This document shows, in pieces, positions 53,626 through 62,456 of a stretch of DNA of 64,000 nt. The position numbers and the translations under genes are program-made. Origin of the DNA: Picosynechococcus sp. PCC 7002 (GTDB lineage: Bacteria; Cyanobacteriota; Cyanobacteriia; Cyanobacteriales; MRBY01); assembly GCF_963860125.1 (NCBI RefSeq), contig NZ_CAWLFA010000001.1, positions 372,001 to 436,000 of the forward strand, read 5' to 3'. Position 1 is the first letter of the stretch. Every line of letters begins with the position of its first letter. The notes under the pieces were generated by a model. That model was not told the origin of the DNA, ran no database searches, and saw nothing but the letters and a program-made list of their open reading frames with translations.

Positions 53626-54852
53626 CTAAGTCTTCCCCCGCAAAAGTCGCTGATAAATATCCATTGTTTGTTGGTAATTGATTTCAGGGGTGTAGTTTTG
53701 CTGGTAGGCTAAGCGAGCATTTTGTCCCATTGCTGCAATTTCGAGAGGATGTGTGCCAGCCCATTCTAAGCGTTCAACCCAGGCATCAATATCACTATGG
53801 GATACTAGGAAACCCGTTGTCTGATCCTTAACCAGTTCGGCGAGGGCACCTAAGTCAGAGACAATCGCAGCCCGACCGCAAGCAAAAGCTTCAATGACAA
53901 CTCGCCCAAACGTTTCGTACCATTGCGAAGGAACGAGTACCGCAGTGGCATTTTGGACAGCGGCGATCACTTGTTCTTTGGTTTGCTGACCCAGAAAAGT
54001 GACGTTTGTTAAGCCACGCTCATGGACAAATGTCATTAGCTCCGCTTTCTGGGGGCCATCGCCAGCAATATTGAGTTGCCATTCAGGTTGATTCAGTTTT
54101 TCCCAAGCTTTCAGTAAAATCATCACCCCTTTTTCCGATGAAAGGCGACCGATAAAGAGAAAGGTTGGTCTTTTGGGCAATGCTGGAATTATTTGATTGG
54201 GTAAAGGATCTTCAGTAACGTTGGGTTTGACATAGAGGCGATCGCCGGGAATACCCATTTGAATTAGTTTGTTGGCGGCGAACTGGCTAGGGGTAATAAA
54301 CGCATCAACATTTTTCTCCCAAGTTTTATGCCAGTGATTGACTGTGATCATATTCCAAACAGCTAAAGAACCAGGTAATGACCCTCGGTAGCAACGGTAA
54401 ACAATGCCTCGCCAGGGATTTTTACCAATACAGACTTCACAAACTTGATTTTCTCGAAATAGAGAAGCATTAAGACAGCCTAGGCGAAAATTTCTCAAGT
54501 GTTGAACGGTAGGAATATTTAGGGATTGAGCGGCTTGATGGACAGAAGGAGAAAAAAGTGGGAAAAAGTTCTGAACGTGAAGAATATCAGGCTTTAAGTT
54601 CTTGAGTTTTGATTTCAAAGTCGTGGCCTGCTGAGGATTCCAGGCAGTAGTGAAAAAGAGCTGGAATTTATCAAAAAAACTAAATTGTTTAATGTGATCA
54701 TTATCAGCTTCTAAATAAGTTACTTGATGACAAAAATCTCTTAGGATAGAAATTTCTGCTTGTGTCGAGGTATCTTCACCGCCGGTATATTGATAGCGGT
54801 TATGCAGCATCAAAATATGTAGTGACAAAGAGTTAAATTCATTTAAGTTCAT
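53626..54852 (-). CDS. Family 4 glycosyltransferase
   Basis: GT-B glycosyltransferase of 408 residues. Acceptor-side start LMLHNRYQYTGGEDTSTQ, and the donor half begins PTFLFIGRLSSEKGVMILL (near 229-247) with the catalytic-site motif EAFACGRAAIVSDLGALAE (near 318-336; E-x7-E pattern partly altered). Retaining enzyme of unknown sugar. It starts 3 bp after the next glycosyltransferase gene's stop; both belong to the surface-polysaccharide cluster that begins here. Confidence 0.9.
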   Translation of the reverse strand: MNLNEFNSLSLHILMLHNRYQYTGGEDTSTQAEISILRDFCHQVTYLEADNDHIKQFSFFDKFQLFFTTAWNPQQATTLKSKLKNLKPDILHVQNFFPLFSPSVHQAAQSLNIPTVQHLRNFRLGCLNASLFRENQVCEVCIGKNPWRGIVYRCYRGSLPGSLAVWNMITVNHWHKTWEKNVDAFITPSQFAANKLIQMGIPGDRLYVKPNVTEDPLPNQIIPALPKRPTFLFIGRLSSEKGVMILLKAWEKLNQPEWQLNIAGDGPQKAELMTFVHERGLTNVTFLGQQTKEQVIAAVQNATAVLVPSQWYETFGRVVIEAFACGRAAIVSDLGALAELVKDQTTGFLVSHSDIDAWVERLEWAGTHPLEIAAMGQNARLAYQQNYTPEINYQQTMDIYQRLLRGKT

Positions 54853-54855
54853 AAT

Positions 54856-55779
54856 TTATTGATTATGCTTTGTCTGAGTTCTTTTAAAGAAGCTATCAAT
54901 AAGTAAAAAATCAAGATACTGATATGACCAAAGTAAAAGCTTTAAAGAAAAGAGGAATGTACCTTTAGTTGCTTTATATTTTTTTATAAAATAGAAGAAA
55001 TTGCTCGGCAAATAATATTTTGATTTCTTATTCAAAAAAACTGACTTTATAGATTTGTTTTTGGGATTTTGTTTTAGATATTGATTCAGGCTTTTAGGAG
55101 GGTTTACTGTGTCCGCGAGAAAAACTTTTGCATCTCCTAAAATACAAGCTTGAAATCCTGAACGTGTAGCCTGCAAGACATATAAATCATCTCCTCTATA
55201 GTGGGGAAATCGCCTCTCATCAGGTAAACCAATGACAGAGCATAAATTTGAAGGAAAACCAACACAATATCCAGAAAGGCTATCGACAAAGGTAACTGTG
55301 TTAGGTTCTGCTGTTAGAGGAGTTCTATGTAAACAGCCAGTTTTAATTAGAATGTTTACTTTGTTGAGATAACAAGCTGCACCAACGATTGTATGTGAAT
55401 GATTTTCTAAAAACTCAACTAGAGTATTGAGAGTATATTTTTGGGGTAAACAATCGTCATTTAACCAGATAATATAATCAGCTTTCTGAGCCAGAGCATA
55501 TTCCATCCCCATTTTGATTGCTCCTGTCCACCAGAGATTCCCATCACCATACAAAATTGTGACAATAGGAAATTGAGCTTGGATGGCCTCGGCAGTACCA
55601 TCAGTAGAACCATCATCGACAACAACCACTGAATATTGATCTAGGTCTCCGTTTTCCTGTAAATGTTTTAGGCAGGTGAGAGTAATCTCCTTGCGATTAT
55701 GTACAGGGATGATGATATAGACAGCAGGAGGGGGGTCAGGTTGGTCTATTGATGCTTGAAAGTCTAGAGATTGTTGCAT
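54856..55779 (-). CDS. Family 2 glycosyltransferase
   Basis: GT-A glycosyltransferase of 307 residues: IIPVHNRKEITLTCL (near 23-37), VVVVDDGSTDGTAEAI (near 52-67) and IIWLNDDCLP (DxD variant, near 103-112), with GDDLYVLQATRSGF later. Resembles rhamnosyl-type transferases, but the sugar is unknown. The last 60 residues are AT-rich in codon use and basic, suggesting membrane contact. Followed 3 bp later by the family 4 glycosyltransferase. Confidence 0.9.
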   Translation of the reverse strand: MQQSLDFQASIDQPDPPPAVYIIIPVHNRKEITLTCLKHLQENGDLDQYSVVVVDDGSTDGTAEAIQAQFPIVTILYGDGNLWWTGAIKMGMEYALAQKADYIIWLNDDCLPQKYTLNTLVEFLENHSHTIVGAACYLNKVNILIKTGCLHRTPLTAEPNTVTFVDSLSGYCVGFPSNLCSVIGLPDERRFPHYRGDDLYVLQATRSGFQACILGDAKVFLADTVNPPKSLNQYLKQNPKNKSIKSVFLNKKSKYYLPSNFFYFIKKYKATKGTFLFSLKLLLWSYQYLDFLLIDSFFKRTQTKHNQ

Positions 55780-55989
55780 CGTTTGAAATATCTTAAAGTA
55801 GATTTTGGAAATGATACTGTTATCTTTTACTAGAGATTGTTCTTCTTATAGATTTAGGGTACCCACTATTGTCCGTGAAGTTTCTTTGGTGATTAGTTTT
55901 TGACGATCGCCTACTGTCTAAAGAACGCTTCGATATAGCCAAAGCTTACCTAGGCAATAACTTTGTAACGGAGAATTTGCTGTGGAATA

Positions 55990-56412
55990 TTAAAAATTCA
56001 AAGAACGCTCTAGGACGTCTGCCAAGCGATAAGAACAATCCTTTGGCATATCGATACCTGTTTCAGCGATCGCCTGTAGTCTGGCTTTTTGGTAGGTTTT
56101 GAGTAAATAGTCGTCCGTGAGATATCGCTTAAGACTGGGGCTATCGGCTAGATAATCGGCAATATTTGATCGTTCCTGTTGAATGGTTCCCAACCAGCTT
56201 CTTGATCGAAGCTCTGGTTGATAATCCCATGTGAGGAGGTGATGGAGAATTAAACGTAGGCTACTTAAAAGGCGATCGCGTTCTCGTTTAGACAAGTCTC
56301 GAATCTCTTCTACTAAGTTTTCTAAATCGAGGGCACTGAACTGACCGTTTTCAAGCAATTCGGCCATGGTTTCGGCCCATTGACTAAAGTCTTGTTCATA
56401 CAGGGTACTCAT
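55990..56412 (-). CDS. DUF29 family protein
   Basis: A 140-residue helical protein of the DUF29 family, frequent in cyanobacteria and often scattered in accessory regions; function unknown. Typical start STLYEQDFSQWAETMAELL and the segment LDLENLVEEIRDLSKRERDRL are present. ATG at 56412 is the conserved start; the frame opens five codons earlier at a TTG. Confidence 0.88.
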   Translation of the reverse strand: MSTLYEQDFSQWAETMAELLENGQFSALDLENLVEEIRDLSKRERDRLLSSLRLILHHLLTWDYQPELRSRSWLGTIQQERSNIADYLADSPSLKRYLTDDYLLKTYQKARLQAIAETGIDMPKDCSYRLADVLERSLNF

Positions 56413-56599
56413 GGGTATTGCTGCCAATGGGTGGGTTTGTTGATTTCATTTTGATTATAGTAAGCTGCTGCGGAGATAGGAGGGCGATCGCCAATCACGG
56501 CCTTTATGATTTTAGTAGTGATTGAGAGTGAGATTTTTTCATCTCGGTGTACGCGATAAAACATAAAGGCGATCGCCTAATTATCTTCACAGGTTGGCA

Positions 56600-56634
56600 C
56601 TATCTTCAACAGTATAGTTAGGCCTGTTACAATA
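56600..56634 (+). promoter_or_regulatory. Promoter and possible operator of the vapBC pair
   Basis: TTCAAC (56606-56611), a 17-bp spacer and TACAAT (56629-56634), 27 bp before the antitoxin ATG. Short inverted repeats overlap it: ACTAT (56600-56604) with ATAGT (56615-56619), and AACAG (56609-56613) with CTGTT (56625-56629). AbrB-type antitoxins commonly bind such repeats to repress their own operon (inference). Confidence 0.5.
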
Positions 56635-56660
56635 TTCTTACTCAGTAAGACGATGAGCCG

Positions 56661-56918
56661 ATGAATACAGTGACGGTTTCCCACAAAGGTCAGGTTGTGA
56701 TTCCGATTGAAATTCGCAAGCAACTGGGCATTAAGCCAGGTTGTAAGCTCTCATTTAGCTTGGATGGAGAGTCCATTCGCGTTGAACTGCAGCATCCCCA
56801 ATGCCAGAGCAAGATAGACGAGGGATTTGGGATGTTGGTCTGTCCACCGACAACACCGAGGCGGCTCGATGATTTTGATATTGCCCAAGCCATGAGGGAA
56901 CAACGTGATCGGGATTGA
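56661..56918 (+). CDS. vapB: AbrB/MazE-fold antitoxin (VapB-type)
   Basis: An 85-residue protein whose first 45 residues are a swapped-hairpin AbrB domain (MNTVTVSHKGQVVIPIEIRK, LGIKPGCKLSF). The C-terminal tail (IDEGFGMLV...MREQRDRD) would wrap around the toxin. It overlaps the PIN-domain toxin gene by 14 bases, the classic antitoxin-first arrangement. Confidence 0.9.
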   Translation: MNTVTVSHKGQVVIPIEIRKQLGIKPGCKLSFSLDGESIRVELQHPQCQSKIDEGFGMLVCPPTTPRRLDDFDIAQAMREQRDRD

Positions 56919-57327
56919 TACGAATATTTTGGCTCGGTTCTATGTCAATGATCCCAACGACCCAGAAGCAGAACAGCAAAGAAGCCTCGCTTATAAAATT
57001 TTTACAGAATCAACTCGTTTGTTTGTGCCGCTCACTGTCATCCTAGAGTTGGAATGGGTGCTGCGAGCGTTTTATGGTTTCCAACGGGAAGATTTTGCCC
57101 GGGTCATTCGACATTTATTAGGATTAGAGCATGTGATCGTCGAGAGTTGGGAACGTGTTGATCTGGCTTTGCAGTGGCATTTACAAGGGCTGGATTTTGC
57201 TGATGCTCTCCATCTTGCGGCTAGTCGGGAGTGCCAGAGTTTTGTGAGCTTTGATGATAAACGTTTTGCGAAACGTGTCCAACGACTGGGTCTTCAGCCT
57301 TCTGTTGCGGTTCCAAAAAAACTTTGA
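56905..57327 (+). CDS. vapC: PIN-domain toxin (VapC-type ribonuclease)
   Basis: A 140-residue PIN-domain protein. Acidic site residues are visible: Asp5 in MIGIDTNILARF, Glu in ILELEWVLR (near 48), Asp in DFADALHLAA (near 99) and a further Asp in SFDDKRF (near 117). VapC toxins cleave tRNA or rRNA when freed from VapB. The start is GTG at 56905, inside the antitoxin gene. Confidence 0.92.
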   Translation: MIGIDTNILARFYVNDPNDPEAEQQRSLAYKIFTESTRLFVPLTVILELEWVLRAFYGFQREDFARVIRHLLGLEHVIVESWERVDLALQWHLQGLDFADALHLAASRECQSFVSFDDKRFAKRVQRLGLQPSVAVPKKL

Positions 57328-57429
57328 TCGTCGCTGTTTTCTGGTACTGACAGAGGCGATCGCCTACTATCGCTGTTAGCCTAAGATATTGCTTATTGTC
57401 TAAATCCCCCGACAAAACTCACCTTTCAT

Positions 57430-58674
57430 TTATGCAGTAGTCTTTTGGTTGAGGATCTGTTGGTAGAGGTCGATGTAGCGTTGGGCTTGCAGTTCAATAG
57501 GATATTCTGTTTCGGCAATGCGGCGGCAATTTTGTGCCATTTTTCCCCTTAAGGTTTTGTCTTCGAGCAGTTGCACAATGCCATTGCAAAGGTCTTGGGG
57601 ATCTTCGGGTTGGGCGAGATAACCAGTTACACCGGGACGCACTAAATCAGGCACGCCACCAATATCGAAGGAGACTAAAGGTGTACCGCAGGCCATTGCT
57701 TCTTGTAAAACGAGGGGTAAGTTATCGGCACGGGTCGGGCAAAGCAATAAATCAGCGGCATTATAAAAAATGGTTTTTAGGCGATCGCCTTCTACATAAC
57801 CGAGGGAGATGGCAGGAATATCAATGTCTGCTAGAAATCCGGCGGATTGATTACCCAGGATTAGGAGTTGAATTTCTTGTTTGAGGGAAGTGGGAATCAG
57901 TTGGAGGGCTTTTTGAAGAAGATCGGAGCCTTTGCGGGGATCGTTGAGGTTCTGGGCCGCAAAAGCAAGAATATATTTATTCTGGGGTAAACCTAATACG
58001 GAGCGACATAGTTGCTGATCAAGTGGTTGAAAAATTGTAGTAGGAATACCGTTTGGAATCCAGTAAATTTGGGTTGTTTTATTCGCGATAAGAATGCTTT
58101 TTTCAGCCTGTTGTTTTAGCCATTGGCTGGGGGTGACAATTGTTAGATTTGATTTGTCATAAACCCACTTTTTTAGTCGCCATTCGAGTTGGGTATTATC
58201 GATTTTAACGGCAGGATAGGTACTTAAATTTGGGCAGGAACCACAACCAGATTGCCATTTTTCACAGGTAAAACTATAGGCACAGTGTCCGGTAAAGCTC
58301 CACATATCATGGAGGGTATAGACAGCGGGAATATTAGCTGTTAATTGGGACAGAGCCAGATAATTAAAGTATTCGCCGTGGAGGTTGTGGAGATTCAGAA
58401 TGTCAGCGGTTTGGTAGAAGGGGTGTTTTTTGATCTGCCAGGTATCGGGAATGGTCAGGTAGTGGAGACCAAAGCTTGCGCCAATACGGGAAAGGGCTTT
58501 ATTAACATAGCGACGTTTGCTGATCTGATTTACATGGCGATCGCCACTTTGTTTGTTACCGACTAAAATGCTGGAATCAATACCGACTCTTTGTAAGCCT
58601 TGGTGGAGTCGATAGGCGGCAATGGATGCCCCACCGGAAATATCACTACTGCTAATCTGGAGTACTTTTAACAT
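57430..58674 (-). CDS. Family 4 glycosyltransferase
   Basis: GT-B glycosyltransferase of 414 residues. N-terminal DISGGASIAAYRLHQGL, then a Cys-rich middle stretch typical of this subgroup (GHCAYSFTCEKWQSGCGSC, near 133-151). The donor half contains AAQNLNDPRKGSDLL, and the motif LVLQEAMACGTPLVSFDIGG (near 325-344) has the expected Glu residues. Sugar unknown. Isolated between the two toxin-antitoxin pairs within the polysaccharide region. Confidence 0.9.
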   Translation of the reverse strand: MLKVLQISSSDISGGASIAAYRLHQGLQRVGIDSSILVGNKQSGDRHVNQISKRRYVNKALSRIGASFGLHYLTIPDTWQIKKHPFYQTADILNLHNLHGEYFNYLALSQLTANIPAVYTLHDMWSFTGHCAYSFTCEKWQSGCGSCPNLSTYPAVKIDNTQLEWRLKKWVYDKSNLTIVTPSQWLKQQAEKSILIANKTTQIYWIPNGIPTTIFQPLDQQLCRSVLGLPQNKYILAFAAQNLNDPRKGSDLLQKALQLIPTSLKQEIQLLILGNQSAGFLADIDIPAISLGYVEGDRLKTIFYNAADLLLCPTRADNLPLVLQEAMACGTPLVSFDIGGVPDLVRPGVTGYLAQPEDPQDLCNGIVQLLEDKTLRGKMAQNCRRIAETEYPIELQAQRYIDLYQQILNQKTTA

Positions 58675-58717
58675 CTGAGTGGGATTGTGATCTGAATCAT
58701 TAAAAATAAATCAGTAC

Positions 58718-59107
58718 TTATACCAGTTTTTCGTTGATTTCAGAGTATTGGGGGAATTTTTGGTCAGCGGACATCAGATAAGCGTCGTAAAAAATAGCAG
58801 TGGCAATGATCAGACGATCCTGGGGATCACGGTGATGTTCCGGCAAAGTGACTGCTATTTCGGCAATTTTGGGGGTAATCGGTAGCAATAGAATATCTGA
58901 CCCACCAAGAGCTTTATCAAACCATGCTGTTTTCTTGTGTGGCAGTATGATGCGCTGATGGTGATCTAGCCAAGCGACCTCAAAGCAACTAATTGCACTA
59001 ACTGCCAAGGGTTTAGGCTGTTCTAACAGTTGGACTCTTTTTGAGCCTAATCGGTCAAGGTTACCGTTAACCCACCACAGCCAAATGTGGGTATCCATCA
59101 CAATCAT
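58718..59107 (-). CDS. PIN-domain toxin of a second toxin-antitoxin pair
   Basis: A 129-residue PIN protein of the type II toxin group: Asp5 in MIVMDTHIWLWWV, Glu in CFEVAWL (near 43), and the DPQDRLIIATAIFYDAYLMSADQKF region (near 95-118) carrying the remaining acidic residues. It overlaps its antitoxin gene by four bases (ATGA on the minus strand). Confidence 0.9.
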   Translation of the reverse strand: MIVMDTHIWLWWVNGNLDRLGSKRVQLLEQPKPLAVSAISCFEVAWLDHHQRIILPHKKTAWFDKALGGSDILLLPITPKIAEIAVTLPEHHRDPQDRLIIATAIFYDAYLMSADQKFPQYSEINEKLV

Positions 59108-59331
59108 TGCAGGATTTCCCAGTCGGTTTCAGGGACGCTATCAAAGGTGTCGTCAAGGATTTGTACTTGGCCAACGAGATCTGGGTGGGGTTTACGGACG
59201 GGTAAGCTAGAATCTGCGACATCATCAAGGACAAGAAAAATGCCTTCTATTTTTTTGTTAGGTGGTAATTTGGGGATATTCTTGATGTTTCCTGATGGGT
59301 CAGTTTCGAGAATAATATGTTGGGCTTTCAT
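59104..59331 (-). CDS. Antitoxin of the second PIN-domain pair
   Basis: A 75-residue acidic protein (starts MKAQHIILETDPSGN, ends PETDWEIL). The composition, size, Trp-containing tail and four-base overlap with the PIN gene indicate the antitoxin, although I recognise no DNA-binding domain by name. On the minus strand the antitoxin is read first. Confidence 0.8.
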   Translation of the reverse strand: MKAQHIILETDPSGNIKNIPKLPPNKKIEGIFLVLDDVADSSLPVRKPHPDLVGQVQILDDTFDSVPETDWEILQ

Positions 59332-59411
59332 AGTAACATTCCTCTTTCATTAAGTATAACCAAAGCCTGTGACTTTATTAGATCGCCACTTCATCAGAAA
59401 TATCACTGATA

Positions 59412-60446
59412 TCAACTTGAAGAGTTTTTGTCGTTTTTTAAAGAATTAAAAGTATTAAAAATTAATTTATTGATTTTCCTTGAAACTTGATTGTTTTGGA
59501 TATTGATTCCAAAGGGAGTAACAAAAGAATAATGCAGATTATTTTCTCGGTAGAATTTCGCAGTTTTTTTAGATGCAAGAAAGTAATCAAAAAGTCCTGA
59601 ATTGTTTACATACTCATCCCATAAAACAAAGTGAATTAAAAAATTGAAGGCGAACTGATTAAGCTTTAAAAAAGCAATATTTGAAACGAGCGAAATATCA
59701 CTTTTGGATGAAGGCGAAATTATCGTATTTTTACTTAATATGAAAAAGCCTCTGTATTTTAGGGATTTATTTTTGGAAAGAATAAAGCAATATTGATCAA
59801 ATAAGGACAACAAAAATTCGAATTTCCTTTTAAATATAGAAAAAAAGTAATCTTTAGATATTTTATGAGAAAAAATTAACTCACGTATTTGTTGACTATT
59901 TTCTAATTTATTCGGTTCAAACTTTAATTGATTACAAAAAAATAGCTCGGATGCTTCCAGATTTTTGTAAACAAGCAATAATAATCTAAGTGATATTTTT
60001 CTTCCTCTTAATATAGATATACAGACTCTAATGAGAAACGTAAACCAAACAAGATAAAGATCATCTTGTCTATCTAAAAAAGTATTCTTCTTGTTTTCTG
60101 TAAGGGCTTCTAAATTCAAGTTTTCCAACGTATGTAAAAAATGAACATCGTTTAATATAGAAGATTCAATATAAACAGGAGGATGCCAGAATACATAATC
60201 AAAAATTGCATTGTTTTTTTTCTCTGCTGAAAACAATTTATGTAATCTTTGAAGTTGTTCACACGTTCCTATTACAGCAGCATCTATATCTGATATTCCA
60301 GGATACGAAATAGAACCAAAGTATCCATATTGATTGTTGTGAATACCGACATTTTTACACAAATACTCAAACTTACTTTTTGCTACTTGATAATCACTAA
60401 AAGTCAAATCTCTTGATAAATCATCAATAATTTTTAGACTAGCCAT
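59412..60446 (-). CDS. Unknown protein with a nucleotidyltransferase-like motif
   Basis: A 344-residue protein in strongly AT-rich DNA. Near the start it has YFGSISYPGISDIDAAV (G44-S45, then D53 and D55), which fits the GS...DxD core of the nucleotidyltransferase (Pol beta) superfamily. The rest is helical, with a hydrophobic, aromatic-rich second half. No third catalytic acid is obvious, so it may be inactive or divergent. The start overlaps the end of the next gene by 8 bases. Low similarity to anything I can name; operon with 60439-61425 and 61404-62288. Confidence 0.65.
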   Translation of the reverse strand: MASLKIIDDLSRDLTFSDYQVAKSKFEYLCKNVGIHNNQYGYFGSISYPGISDIDAAVIGTCEQLQRLHKLFSAEKKNNAIFDYVFWHPPVYIESSILNDVHFLHTLENLNLEALTENKKNTFLDRQDDLYLVWFTFLIRVCISILRGRKISLRLLLLVYKNLEASELFFCNQLKFEPNKLENSQQIRELIFSHKISKDYFFSIFKRKFEFLLSLFDQYCFILSKNKSLKYRGFFILSKNTIISPSSKSDISLVSNIAFLKLNQFAFNFLIHFVLWDEYVNNSGLFDYFLASKKTAKFYRENNLHYSFVTPFGINIQNNQVSRKINKLIFNTFNSLKNDKNSSS

Positions 60447-61425
60447 TATTTGAATTTTGTCTTGTTTCTTGTACGAATTTCTGGACTGAAGTGATTTCTA
60501 GGGTAGGAAAAAGTTCATAAGGAAATTTGGGAGACATTTTTTGTGCAAACCTTCGATATAGGTGGGGATTAGTAAAAAACTTTGGTGATATAGAAAATAG
60601 TCTAAATTGAAATGTGTTTAGGGCTTTCCCCCAATCTTGACGCATCATCGAGCATACTTCTAGTGCTTTATGTGCATTAGCGGAATATATATTTGATGCG
60701 TTTTCAATTGCCCATTTTTTTGTAGCACGCTTTCCTTGCAATTGAAAAACATAAGCAGGAATTAATAAAAAAGAGCCTACTAAACACTTCATTTCAAAAA
60801 GATTTATTTTTCCCTTTTGATATTTTTCATAATATTTTTCTATATTTGATAACGTGGTATCTAAATTTTTTTCTAAGCCCTGCTGAGTTGCTTCTAGGTC
60901 AACCTGTGCAGATATATGCTTTTCTCCCTGTAGACAAATTGAATTTTCCAGAACTATGAGAGGCATGTAAGACTCATCATAATTTTCTAGCTGATCTTTA
61001 TAAATAATCCAGTGTCCATGATGCTGCAAAGGATCTATACGGCAAAATCTCATATCTACTCTATTGAGCCAAGATTCAATTTTACGAACTTCTCTAAATG
61101 TTTTTATGTCACTTCTTTTGACAATAATCAAATCATCTAAATCCGAAAAAGGTGTTTTAGTTTCGTCTACCCAGCTACCGTGAATATAAATATCAATATT
61201 CTCAAATTGATTATATTCAGAGAATATTTTATCTAATTGAATATTTTTTTTGTATATGATCTTAACTTGAAAGGTTTGCCTAGATTGCTGATTTAATTTT
61301 TGAAGATGCTTATCTTTACTTTCTGGGCTGTATTGATTTTTAAAAATAAACTTATCTTTGATTTTTTTGATGTTCCAAATAACAAATCCACCACGGGAAG
61401 GAACTATTTGAAGATTTTCGACCAT
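60439..61425 (-). CDS. Nucleotidyltransferase-domain protein of unknown role
   Basis: A 328-residue protein with IDIYIHGSWVDETKTPFSDLDD (quoted in part; G83-S84, D95, D97), a good match to the hG(G/S)...Dh(D/E)h core of the nucleotidyltransferase superfamily. An Arg/Asp-rich segment RVDMRFCRIDP near 116-126 may supply the third acid. The C-terminal half is helical. It overlaps the glycosyltransferase gene before it by 22 bases and the second nucleotidyltransferase-like gene after it by 8, so all three are surely co-translated. Substrate unknown; modification of a sugar, polymer or lipid in the polysaccharide pathway is a guess. Confidence 0.7.
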   Translation of the reverse strand: MVENLQIVPSRGGFVIWNIKKIKDKFIFKNQYSPESKDKHLQKLNQQSRQTFQVKIIYKKNIQLDKIFSEYNQFENIDIYIHGSWVDETKTPFSDLDDLIIVKRSDIKTFREVRKIESWLNRVDMRFCRIDPLQHHGHWIIYKDQLENYDESYMPLIVLENSICLQGEKHISAQVDLEATQQGLEKNLDTTLSNIEKYYEKYQKGKINLFEMKCLVGSFLLIPAYVFQLQGKRATKKWAIENASNIYSANAHKALEVCSMMRQDWGKALNTFQFRLFSISPKFFTNPHLYRRFAQKMSPKFPYELFPTLEITSVQKFVQETRQNSNNG

Positions 61426-62288
61426 TTTTCTTTGAGTTTGTTTGTCATTGATACTTTAGGATTGTGAAATAATTGATCGTATTCTTTATCTGGCATTAAA
61501 ATTTTATTTTCTTGAATAGGGAACTTTAAATCTTGAGCAAAGATTTTGCTTTGGGGTTGAGACTTAGTATGTGTTGCATCTTCACGAAAACCCATATTCT
61601 CAATCAAGCTTTTACTGGGAACGATAGCTAAACCTGAGTTGATATGACGAGAGTAAGCCCATTGATAGTCCCATGTATCTATTTGTTTGTTGCGACAATC
61701 AAGAAACTGTCTCTCTCTTATTTTACCAAGACCTTCTCCTAAGAGATGTCTGATTTTTTTATCTTGGATAAGTTCATCTAGCTTATTCATGTCTAGATCA
61801 AACTCTTTCCATGCTCTTCGCCAACTAGCCCATCCCCAAATCCCACCAAAATGAGAAAAAAAGTAATCTTGTTTATGAGAATTCCATTCCTGTTGAGCAT
61901 TATACCCACTAATCAACATGATTCTTGTATCATATTGATACTTGTTTAAATGATATTCACAAAATTTAAAGAAAGAAGAAGAAGGAAAACAATCATCTTC
62001 TAGAATGATTGCCTCTTCGACTTGCTCAAACACCCAAGTAATCCCACTAGAAACCCGCTCTCGACAACCTAAATTTATATCAGAATAATTACAAAAAACT
62101 TCACAGTCCCAATCTACTTGCTTAATAATATCCTGTGCTGCCTGACATTTTGCCTGTTCTTCTGAAGTTCTTGGCCCATCGGCGATCACAAAAAGTTGTT
62201 TTGGTTGTGCCTTCCGGATCTCATTAAACACAATCTGCGTCAGATCCGGACGATTAAAGATAATAAAAGCAACGGGGGTCTTGAGCAT
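61404..62288 (-). CDS. Glycosyltransferase (HlpA-like nucleotide-sugar transferase)
   Basis: A 294-residue GT-A-like protein: PVAFIIFNRPDLTQIVFNEI (5-24, quoted at the limit), LFVIADGPR, EEAIILEDDCFPSSSFF (metal-binding EDD, near 91-107) and FGGIWGWASWRRAWKEFD (near 147-164). Proteins of this type are annotated as hemolytic protein HlpA-like or sugar transferases in polysaccharide clusters. The first gene of an overlapping three-gene unit with the two nucleotidyltransferase-like genes. Confidence 0.85.
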   Translation of the reverse strand: MLKTPVAFIIFNRPDLTQIVFNEIRKAQPKQLFVIADGPRTSEEQAKCQAAQDIIKQVDWDCEVFCNYSDINLGCRERVSSGITWVFEQVEEAIILEDDCFPSSSFFKFCEYHLNKYQYDTRIMLISGYNAQQEWNSHKQDYFFSHFGGIWGWASWRRAWKEFDLDMNKLDELIQDKKIRHLLGEGLGKIRERQFLDCRNKQIDTWDYQWAYSRHINSGLAIVPSKSLIENMGFREDATHTKSQPQSKIFAQDLKFPIQENKILMPDKEYDQLFHNPKVSMTNKLKEKWSKIFK

Positions 62289-62358
62289 CGTTATGGAGTA
62301 GGGAGTCTGTGACCATCGGAAAGGTGCTGCACTATAAAAGTATAAACCTGAGTGACCA

Positions 62359-62437
62359 AGGCGATCACCTTTTTTACTTCCCCCTAAAGCCAGAACAAAG
62401 TTATTACAATATTTCTGGCGAGGCTAGGCGATCGCCC
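62359..62437. repeat. Short element with terminal inverted repeats, copy A
   Basis: A 79-bp element bounded by AGGCGATCACCT (62359-62370) and AGGCGATCGCCC (62426-62437), near-perfect inverted repeats. The interior shares AGAACAAA, TTTCTG and GCTAGG with the copy at 63159-63238. Confidence 0.65.
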
Positions 62438-62456
62438 CTCATTCAAGTAAATATCA

